This document shows, in pieces, positions 15,749 through 21,670 of a DNA stretch of 21,670 nucleotides (position 1 is its first letter; the number at the start of each line of letters is the position of its first letter). Source of the DNA: Bacteroidales bacterium (lineage in GTDB: Bacteria; Bacteroidota; Bacteroidia; Bacteroidales; Paludibacteraceae). The translations under genes were made by a program, and so were the position numbers. Under the pieces are notes generated by a model. The model did not search any database, had not been told where the DNA came from, and saw nothing but the letters and a program-made list of their open reading frames with translations. The stretch is from the NCBI GenBank assembly GCA_900766775.1, contig CAAFXN010000150.1:1-21670 (forward strand). The letters run 5' to 3'.

Positions 15749-18700
15749 TTAGAATTGCAGGCTAAGACCGATTAGCGAGGTCATAGAGCGCGGATAGATA
15801 TTGTTGTCTATACCACCAAATACCTCAGGGTCAAGACCGCTGTACTTGGAAATCACGCAGGGGTTCTGTACGGTAAGATAAGCACGACCGGAAATCTTCG
15901 GCTTCTGGAAGGAGTAACCCAGCGTGATGTTGTCAATACGCATGAAGGAAGCATTCTCCACGAAGTAGTCCAGACGATACCACTCCGAGAACTTACCCAT
16001 ACCGTTCTCGTTGGCAAATACCTGGTCGGATTTCATACCCACATTGTAGTAGGTGTCGTAGGCATTGCGGAGCAGGTTGTGGTAGCCGTTACGATAGAGG
16101 TTGCTTGCCTCGCAGTACTGCAAGTTAGTAGCCAACACATCGTTATAGACATAGTTTCCGATGTTTGCGCGCAGTGAGATACCCAGGTCGAATCCGAAGA
16201 ACTGGAACTTAGTCTGGAAGCCCATGGTAACAGGCGCATTGGGGCTATGGTAGTAGTACTGGTCGTCCTCGGAAATCTTACCATCGCCGGAGCGATCAAC
16301 CACATAATAGAAGGTCTCGCCTTTGTCGTTGGTTGCCTTTGCTGTTTCATAGACATAGAACGAGTTAGCCGCATAGCCTACCGCGTGGCGCTGAATGGTG
16401 TTACCCGTACCGCAAGAGATACCGCCGGTGGGGATAGGAGTTTGGTCTTCGCCTGTGTTCAGTTTGGTAATTTTGTTCTCGTTGTAGGTAACATTGTAGC
16501 CCAAGTCCCACTTGAAGTTCTTGGTATCAACAGCCACCGCATTGATGGAGAACTCGACACCTTGGTTGGTAAGCGAACCGACATTGGAAATCACTTTGTT
16601 ACGGAAGTTGGTGCCCACAGCCACAGGGATGGTGTTGAGCAGGTCGTCCGTCTGGCGGAAATAGTAATCAATAGCACCTGTTACACGTCCGTTGAGAAAA
16701 CCGTAGTCGATACCGGCGTTATAAGTGGTCGTTTTCTCCCAAGTCAGGTCTCTGTTGTAGGCATTCGGACGATAAGAGGTATATACGTACTTGCCTTCTG
16801 CGTCGGTTACAGGGTTACCGAAGTCATCAATCACATAGCAAGACTCGCCGCCGATGGGATAGTAAGCATGCTCCTGTGCAATGGTGTAGGTAGCCAAGTA
16901 GGGATAATCACCTTGGTTGATTTCCTGCTGACCGGTGATACCATAGCCGAGACGTAGTTTCAGGTCGCTCACCACGTTGTTGTCTTTCAAGAAGGTCTCC
17001 TTAATCTTCCAGCCGAGAGCCACAGAGGGGAACACACCCCAACGATGGTCAGGAGCAAAGCGCGAGGAACCGTCGCCACGGACTGTAGCAGTAAGCATCA
17101 ACTGGTTCCAACCGATGTAGTTCAATCGTCCGAAGAATGATACCAAGTAACTCTCTGTCTTGGAAGACGAGTTTGATACAGGATAAGCCACACCACGCTT
17201 CTCGGGGTCGTTGTTCGTGTCGCGGATGTAACCATTTCCACTGGTTACATAGTCGTTGTAGAAGTGTTGCCACTCATAACCCGCCATGATGTCAAAGTGC
17301 TGGTTCTCAGTGAAGTCCTTGTAGTATTGTACATAGCAGTTGAACTGCAAGTTGTACTTGTTCTTCTCGTCATAACCGTCCCAACCGTAATAGTGGTTAG
17401 CCGTACCGAAAGCACTATTCACATAGCGTTGCTTACCATAGGAGTAGTCTGCACCAAAGTTAGCGTGCAGGCGCAGGTCTTCGAATCCGTGAATCTGGTA
17501 GTCTGCCTCCAAGTTTCCGACAAACGAACCGGAGTTGGCGATAGACGACTGCTGGTTGAGCGAAGCCACAGGGTTTGCCGTAGATTGCTCATCGTTGGCG
17601 TACTGCCATGTGTCATCGTTGTAGTTGGCTTTTACGGTCGGCTGATAGTATCCGCCGAAGAAATCGTTAATCACTTTGTCGGAAATCAATTCATCGCCAA
17701 AGGGGTTCTTTGCACCACCCATTACAGGCATGGTGGGGTCCATGGCGATAGCCGCACCTACGACATCGGCAGCATAACTGTTGCGGATGTACAAACCTTT
17801 TGCATTGAAGTTGATATTCAAGTGCTTATCGAAGAACGAAGGCGAAAGGCTGACGCTGGCAGTTACACGCTGCATCTGCGAGGTCTTGATGGTACCGTTG
17901 TTGAGCGTGTAGCCGATAGAAGCGCGATAAGGCATGTTTTTCGTACCGCCTGTAACGGAGAAGTTATGGTCGGTGGAGACAGCGGCGCGATAGACTTGGT
18001 CTTGCCAATTGGTGTTGGCATCGCCTATGCGTTGCAGTTTAGCAGCGTCCAATCCGATAGCGGTAGCATAGGAGCGCATCTCATCGCCGGTGAGGACCTC
18101 CATGCGGTCGGTCAGGTTGCTGACGGACACATTGCCCTCGTAGGAGAACTTGGGCTTGCTGCCTGCTTTACCTTTCTTCGTGGTGATGATGATGACACCG
18201 TTGGACGCACGCGAACCGTAGATGGCGGTTGCCGAAGCGTCTTTGAGCACCGTGAAGGTCTCGATATCGTTCGGGTTGACCATCGAGAGCGGGTTCGCCG
18301 CACCCGGGATACCGTTGTTATCCATTGCCAGACCGTCGATGACTACCAGCGGGCTGTTGCTTGCCGAGAGGGACGAACCACCGCGGATACGAATCGTAGA
18401 ACCTGCGCCCGGGGTACCGCCGTCGGAGGTTACCACCACGCCGGCAATTTTACCCTGCATCATCTCTTGTGCGTTGGTATTCAGACCTTTATTCATGTCA
18501 TCGGGTTTGATAGCGGTTACGGACCCCGTGGCATCGTTTTTCTTTACCACACCGTAGCCGACTACCACCACTTCGTCCAGCAACTCGGTATCCTCAGAGA
18601 GCATTACCCGCATGCCGTTCTTGGCGGGGAGGGTAACAGTCTTGTAGCCCATGTAACTGATTTCGAGGTTAGTACCCTCCGCTACCATCAGCGTGAAATT

Positions 18701-18889
18701 TCCGTCGAAATCGGTAATCGTACCATTGGTAGTGCCTACCGCGATGATGTTTGCGCCGATAACGGGTTCGCCCTTAGCAGCTTCTATCACCGTTCCGGTA
18801 ACGGTACTCTGTGCGTATGCGCTCATGCCGGTCAACATCAAGACGAGGCAGACTACTGAGCGCCAAAAATTAGAATTTATCGTTTTCAT
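15749..18889 (-). CDS. SusC/RagA-family TonB-dependent outer-membrane receptor
   Basis: A 1046-residue receptor. Signal peptide ends at AYA-Q (about residue 26). The carboxypeptidase-regulatory-like domain (about 28-100) has TDFDGNFTL. The TonB-box region DEVVVVGYG spans 105-113. The plug has PLVVIDGL (180-187) and VLKDASATAIYGSRASNGV (214-232), and the barrel ends in LIGLSLQF with a terminal Phe. A calcium-loop-like DRSGDGKISEDD sits at about 865. It starts only 6 bases after the stop of an upstream lipoprotein gene, so translation of the two is probably coupled. Its N-terminal extension closely resembles that of the third SusC at 20668: both have TNG-x-ITDFDGNFTL and TLPAKNGM. That points to relatedness across the divergent gap. 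Confidence 0.95.
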   Translation of the reverse strand: MKTINSNFWRSVVCLVLMLTGMSAYAQSTVTGTVIEAAKGEPVIGANIIAVGTTNGTITDFDGNFTLMVAEGTNLEISYMGYKTVTLPAKNGMRVMLSEDTELLDEVVVVGYGVVKKNDATGSVTAIKPDDMNKGLNTNAQEMMQGKIAGVVVTSDGGTPGAGSTIRIRGGSSLSASNSPLVVIDGLAMDNNGIPGAANPLSMVNPNDIETFTVLKDASATAIYGSRASNGVIIITTKKGKAGSKPKFSYEGNVSVSNLTDRMEVLTGDEMRSYATAIGLDAAKLQRIGDANTNWQDQVYRAAVSTDHNFSVTGGTKNMPYRASIGYTLNNGTIKTSQMQRVTASVSLSPSFFDKHLNINFNAKGLYIRNSYAADVVGAAIAMDPTMPVMGGAKNPFGDELISDKVINDFFGGYYQPTVKANYNDDTWQYANDEQSTANPVASLNQQSSIANSGSFVGNLEADYQIHGFEDLRLHANFGADYSYGKQRYVNSAFGTANHYYGWDGYDEKNKYNLQFNCYVQYYKDFTENQHFDIMAGYEWQHFYNDYVTSGNGYIRDTNNDPEKRGVAYPVSNSSSKTESYLVSFFGRLNYIGWNQLMLTATVRGDGSSRFAPDHRWGVFPSVALGWKIKETFLKDNNVVSDLKLRLGYGITGQQEINQGDYPYLATYTIAQEHAYYPIGGESCYVIDDFGNPVTDAEGKYVYTSYRPNAYNRDLTWEKTTTYNAGIDYGFLNGRVTGAIDYYFRQTDDLLNTIPVAVGTNFRNKVISNVGSLTNQGVEFSINAVAVDTKNFKWDLGYNVTYNENKITKLNTGEDQTPIPTGGISCGTGNTIQRHAVGYAANSFYVYETAKATNDKGETFYYVVDRSGDGKISEDDQYYYHSPNAPVTMGFQTKFQFFGFDLGISLRANIGNYVYNDVLATNLQYCEASNLYRNGYHNLLRNAYDTYYNVGMKSDQVFANENGMGKFSEWYRLDYFVENASFMRIDNITLGYSFQKPKISGRAYLTVQNPCVISKYSGLDPEVFGGIDNNIYPRSMTSLIGLSLQF

Positions 18890-18895
18890 GGTATG

Positions 18896-19819
18896 TTATT
18901 GCAATTTAAGTTTCTTTCCTTCCAGCATCAGTACCTTGTCTTTCTTCGCAAAGTCAGAGATTTCCAGCGTTACGGTGTCAGCAGCCAGCACACCTATCAC
19001 GGTTGCTTTCTTAGCAGAGGTAACGGAAGCAAAGCCCCAATGGAAATCAACTACACTGCGCACACTGTCGTGCGTAATCACGCTATCGCGCGCGTATTCC
19101 TTATAATCGTAGATATACGACCCGATGTTGGCATTCGACTCGCGTTTCAGCGTCATGCGTATATCAAGGTTGGTTTTTGCGCCGATGGTATCATATACAT
19201 TCCAACGGATAGTGTCCACCTTCAGCACCTTAACAATAGAGTCTTTGCCGGCAGCATTCTTCAATATCTCGCCGGTAAGGGGGTCTTTCACTTTTTGGTA
19301 AACTGAATCATATTTGAGCGAATCCATCGGAATGGTATCAACCCACAAAGTTTTCTCGTTGTACGCCCAATCGGTATTGGACAAATCGGTGTATATCGTC
19401 TTGAAAGCGTCTGCCACTTTGGCGGAAGGATAGGCGAGCTCTTCATCGCTCAGTACGCCGCCTTCCCATACTTTTTGCTCGGTAGTGCCGTCTGCGAAAG
19501 CAATGTCAATCAAGCGAGTAGCATAAGCATTCTGATAATCCCCCAACGCATAGGTCAGGTTTTTCGTTTGGTCCATGGTCGTAACACCATCGCCAAACAA
19601 ACGTTCCACACGAGTTCCAGTACCATCTTTGGCAAGCGTGTACTCAATCACCCGATACTTCAAGCCCTGCTCAGCCACGGCATAAGCATGTGCTTTCGAG
19701 AGAGTTGCTTGAGTAATGGTATCATTTGTGCCGAATACATCCACATCGGACTTGCAAGAAACAAGCCCGACAGCAAGGCACACAACGCACATTACGCAAA
19801 GGAATAAGTTCTTCATCAT
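18896..19819 (-). CDS. Lipoprotein of unknown function heading the second SusCD operon
   Basis: A 307-residue predicted lipoprotein. The start is one of two adjacent ATGs (19819 or 19816); MMKNLFLCVMCVVCLAVGLVSC puts the lipidated Cys at 21-22. Earlier in-frame starts lie inside the conserved leader and would bury the signal peptide. The mature protein has alternating strands and acidic/hydroxyl-rich segments (VDVFGTNDTITQ, RVIEYTLAKDGTG, DIRMTLKRESNANIGSYIYDYKEYARDS, ATVIGVLAADTVTLEISDFAKKD). No cysteine-rich, enzymatic or known carbohydrate-binding motif stands out, and I do not recognise a family. Its position before SusC is unusual, because most Sus-type operons begin with SusC. The 6-base gap to SusC suggests coupled expression and a working link to that transporter. 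Promoter at 19961-19992. Confidence 0.8.
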   Translation of the reverse strand: MMKNLFLCVMCVVCLAVGLVSCKSDVDVFGTNDTITQATLSKAHAYAVAEQGLKYRVIEYTLAKDGTGTRVERLFGDGVTTMDQTKNLTYALGDYQNAYATRLIDIAFADGTTEQKVWEGGVLSDEELAYPSAKVADAFKTIYTDLSNTDWAYNEKTLWVDTIPMDSLKYDSVYQKVKDPLTGEILKNAAGKDSIVKVLKVDTIRWNVYDTIGAKTNLDIRMTLKRESNANIGSYIYDYKEYARDSVITHDSVRSVVDFHWGFASVTSAKKATVIGVLAADTVTLEISDFAKKDKVLMLEGKKLKLQ

Positions 19820-19940
19820 AAAAGATTTGTTAGTTAGTATTTTGTGTTGATTGTTGATTTGTCTTCTCCCAATCCCCCGCAGCCCTTTTCCCATCGGTTT
19901 TCCTCCGCTTCCGCGATGCAACAGTTTAAACGTTCGTCTA
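19813..19940 (-). repeat. 128-bp conserved leader, left copy of a large inverted repeat
   Basis: Read leftwards it begins TAGACGAACGTTTAAACTGT and ends ATGATGA, the start codons of the lipoprotein gene. It matches the right copy (20547-20674) without gaps at 124 of 128 positions; the four differences are all in its first 80 bases. Identity stops one base after the paired start codons. Confidence 0.95.
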
Positions 19941-19960
19941 TTCTAACATCAAAATCGGCG

Positions 19961-19992
19961 CAAAATTACTACATTTTTTTCAAACATACAAA
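19961..19992 (-). promoter_or_regulatory. Bacteroidota-type promoter of the second SusCD operon
   Basis: On the minus strand TTTG (19992-19989) is followed after exactly 20 bases by TAATTTTG (19968-19961), a perfect TAnnTTTG box. The start would be near 19954, giving a leader of about 135 bases, nearly all of it the conserved 128-bp repeat. The promoter lies 21 bases inside the repeat-bounded segment. Confidence 0.85.
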
Positions 19993-20342
19993 TTTTTTCA
20001 CAAAAAAAAATAATCCAATAATAGTTTTTATTTATGCAATAGTTAATTATATGTTTTACAACACAAAAATGGACTTTTTATCCCTTTATCTGACCTTTAT
20101 TTTACATGAAAACAACCTGATTTTTTCTTCTCATTCTATATTTTGCCCGACCGAAAAGAGCGTGTAAATGGGGATCTTCAGGCATTATCTGCTATATTGC
20201 GACTATATTTTTACGCGTGACCGCTATTCATAGGCAAAAGTCTCAAAAAAAGCATTTTGATACACAAAAAATAACCCGCCAAAACGGCTCCCAGATTATT
20301 GTATATTCATTTTTGATTTTTACCGAATTTCCACCGAGATTC
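19993..20342. other. A+T-rich central part of the divergent gap
   Basis: About 350 bases of low G+C with homopolymer A and T runs. I see no gene, RNA gene or perfect promoter match. Short open frames here lack any protein-like composition. Confidence 0.6.
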
Positions 20343-20397
20343 TATCGGAACATTATCGGAACATTATCGCAACATTATCGGAACATTATCGGAACAT
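20343..20397. repeat. 11-bp tandem repeat TATCGGAACAT, five units
   Basis: Five consecutive 11-base units. Four are identical and the third reads TATCGCAACAT. The period is about one helical turn, so each unit faces the same side of the DNA. It lies inside the segment bounded by the 128-bp inverted repeats, about 270-325 bases before the start of the right-hand SusC. Confidence 0.9.
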
Positions 20398-20417
20398 AAG
20401 AGAGACAGTTTCGAGAG

Positions 20418-20450
20418 TTTGACGAATCTTTTTATGCAATTTTAAGACTG
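20418..20450 (+). promoter_or_regulatory. Weak candidate promoter of the third SusC gene
   Basis: TTTG (20418-20421) is followed after 21 bases by TAAGACTG (20443-20450), which misses the TAnnTTTG box at two positions. It is the best rightward candidate I find between 20160 and 20560. A 12-base direct repeat, CTTTTTATGCAA, flanks it (20428-20439 and 20460-20471). Confidence 0.25.
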
Positions 20451-20537
20451 TATATACAACTTTTTATGCAAAAATACCGACGCTCCGAAACAGGTGTTTC
20501 TGGCTTTTCAAGATGATGTCTAAAATCGGTCAAAAAT

Positions 20538-20569
20538 GCAACAGTTTAGACGAACGTTTAAACTGTTGC
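20538..20569 (+). repeat. Perfect 11-bp hairpin at the edge of the right leader copy
   Basis: GCAACAGTTTA (20538-20548) is the exact reverse complement of TAAACTGTTGC (20559-20569), with a 10-base loop. It straddles the boundary of the 128-bp repeat at 20547. The left leader copy lacks the matching outer arm, so this hairpin is a feature of the right side only. Confidence 0.8.
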
Positions 20570-20674
20570 GTCGCGGGAGCGGAGGAAAACCGATGGGAAA
20601 AGGGCTGCGGGGGATTTGGAGAAGATAAATCAACAATCAACACAAAATACTAACTAACAAATCTTTTATGATGA
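20547..20674 (+). repeat. 128-bp conserved leader, right copy of a large inverted repeat
   Basis: The mirror partner of 19813-19940: 124 of 128 positions identical, no gaps, ending in ATGATGA at the start of the third SusC. It has a G+C-rich core (about 20570-20620) followed by an A+T-rich run of CAACAATCAACACAAAATAC type just before the start codon. Confidence 0.95.
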
Positions 20675-21670
20675 GAAACAAGACATTTTTGCTCGGGCTG
20701 TTGTGCTTGTTGCTGGGTGCTACCACAGCATTTGCACAGGTCTCGGGTACCGTTTTGGAAGCATCGACCGGTGAACCCGTCATAGGTGCCAGCGTATTGG
20801 AAGTGGGCACGACCAACGGTATCATCACCGACTTCGATGGTAATTTCACGCTCAATGTATCAGAAGGTGCGCAGTTGGAGTTCAGCTACATGGGCTTCCA
20901 GCCGCAGACGCTGCCTGCCAAGAACGGCATGGTGGTGCGCTTGTCGGAAGACACCTACGCGCTGCAAGAGGTAGTAGCCATCGGCTACGGCTCGCAGAAG
21001 AAGAAAGAGGTAACCGGCTCCGTGGCATCCGTCAAAGCCGAGGACTTCAACGCCGGCGTAAAGACCAATCCCGTGGGTTTGCTGCAAGGTAAAGTGGCAG
21101 GTCTGAACATCTCGCGACAAGGCTCCGACCCGACATCGACGGGTTATAACATTCAAATCCGCGGCTTCTCGACCCTCGGTAAAGGTACGGGTTCCAGCCC
21201 GCTGTATGTGGTGGATGGTATCCCGACCGACAACATCGACAACATCGCCCCTGAGGAGATTGCCTCGATGGACGTGCTCAAAGACGGTTCGGCGGCTGCT
21301 ATATATGGTACGCGTGGAACGAACGGTGTCATCCTCATCACCACTAAGCGCGCGAGCCAAGACGGCGGACAAGAGTGCGCGAAGCTGAATGTGGAGTACA
21401 ACGGCTATGTGTCCGTAGCGGCTCCCTATACCAACACCGGCTTCGCTACTCCCGAAGAGTATCGCAACCTTGCGGAAATCTCCAACGGTACTGTGGCAGC
21501 GAACATCCAACCCGGAGGCTATAACACCGACTGGATGGCTGCAGCAATGAAGGCAGCAGCGGTTACCACCGCACACAACGTAGCCGTTTCGGGCGCAGGA
21601 AAAGCGTTTAGTTATCGCGGTTCGGTGAACTATAAGTATGCCGAAGGTCTGGCGCTCAACACCGACCGTC
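20668..21670 (+). CDS. SusC/RagA-family TonB-dependent receptor, 3' end outside the window
   Basis: The reading frame is open from the paired ATGs at 20668/20671 to the window edge, giving 334 residues of an expected 1000 or so. The signal peptide ends at AFA-Q (about residue 24). The carboxypeptidase-regulatory-like domain follows with ITDFDGNFTL, then the TonB-box region LQEVVAIGYG and the plug with PLYVVDGIPTDNI and DVLKDGSAAAIYGTRGTNGV. The TonB-box region is less canonical than in the other two receptors (VVAIGYG rather than VVVVGYG). N-terminal wording is closest to the SusC at 15749-18889. The leader is nearly identical to that of the divergent lipoprotein gene, but no strong promoter faces this gene in the present arrangement. 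A SusD partner is expected beyond the window. Confidence 0.93.
   Translation, partial: MMRNKTFLLGLLCLLLGATTAFAQVSGTVLEASTGEPVIGASVLEVGTTNGIITDFDGNFTLNVSEGAQLEFSYMGFQPQTLPAKNGMVVRLSEDTYALQEVVAIGYGSQKKKEVTGSVASVKAEDFNAGVKTNPVGLLQGKVAGLNISRQGSDPTSTGYNIQIRGFSTLGKGTGSSPLYVVDGIPTDNIDNIAPEEIASMDVLKDGSAAAIYGTRGTNGVILITTKRASQDGGQECAKLNVEYNGYVSVAAPYTNTGFATPEEYRNLAEISNGTVAANIQPGGYNTDWMAAAMKAAAVTTAHNVAVSGAGKAFSYRGSVNYKYAEGLALNTDR

Noticed and set aside
17264..18859. Long rightward open frame (531 codons) opposite the second SusC gene
   Set aside because: It is antisense to a clear TonB receptor with every expected motif; its translation has no domain, is rich in His/Val/Arg, and arises from codon bias on the real strand.
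19820..19921. Extended N-terminus (34 residues) for the lipoprotein gene
   Set aside because: It would place a basic stretch before the signal peptide and lies wholly in the 128-bp leader shared with an unrelated gene; the ATG pair at 19819/19816 restores a normal lipoprotein signal.
19844..20399. Short rightward open frames (107 and 60 codons) in the divergent gap
   Set aside because: They run through the conserved leader, the promoter and the 11-bp array, and the translations are low-complexity Phe/Ile/Asn-rich sequence.

Overview
The window looks like a chromosomal segment of a member of the order Bacteroidales (phylum Bacteroidota). The evidence is three SusC-type TonB-dependent receptors, two SusD-type lipoproteins, Bacteroidota-type promoters (TTTG, about 20 bp, then TAnnTTTG), A+T-rich starts without clear Shine-Dalgarno sequences, and a secreted protein with a C-terminal tail of type IX secretion style. 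Genus cannot be fixed from sequence reading alone. No tRNA, rRNA, CRISPR array, transposase or phage gene was seen.

Layout. (1) 1-4984 is an envelope and housekeeping block. An LptF/LptG-type permease runs rightwards (97-1188). It converges on a leftward cluster that reads, in transcription order, aminotransferase (3776-4984, with a near-perfect promoter at 5031-5062), NodB-like deacetylase (2893-3687) and undecaprenyl-phosphate sugar transferase (1333-2862). (2) 5612-12383 is a rightward nutrient-uptake unit: promoter, SusC (5722-8991), SusD (9025-10797), a small lipoprotein (10828-11268), a hairpin, a secreted protein with a T9SS-like tail (11352-12275) and a strong terminator. (3) 12384-13025 is a gene-free convergent gap packed with repeats. 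(4) 19992-13026 is a leftward second uptake operon: promoter, an unrecognised lipoprotein (18896-19819), SusC (15749-18889), SusD (14046-15716), a SusE-like two-domain lipoprotein (13083-13973) and a terminator. (5) A third SusC starts rightwards at 20668 and runs off the window.

No glycoside hydrolase, protease or regulator (HTCS, ECF sigma/anti-sigma) is encoded beside any SusCD pair here. Substrates therefore cannot be assigned, and degradative enzymes, if any, lie outside the window.

The most striking signal is in the divergent gap 19820-20667. The leader of the leftward operon and the leader of the rightward SusC are a 128-bp inverted repeat, ungapped, with 124 of 128 positions identical. 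The identity runs through both start codons (ATGATGA) and stops there. Only the left side has a clear promoter, and it sits inside the repeat-bounded 606-bp segment. Inversion of that segment would move the promoter to the same spacing in front of the right-hand SusC. This suggests an invertible switch between two uptake systems, or a strongly conserved shared leader RNA; the sequence alone cannot tell which. A second theme is intergenic-type repeats that have entered coding sequence: an in-frame 11-residue insert in the sugar transferase, and the C-terminus of the aminotransferase.
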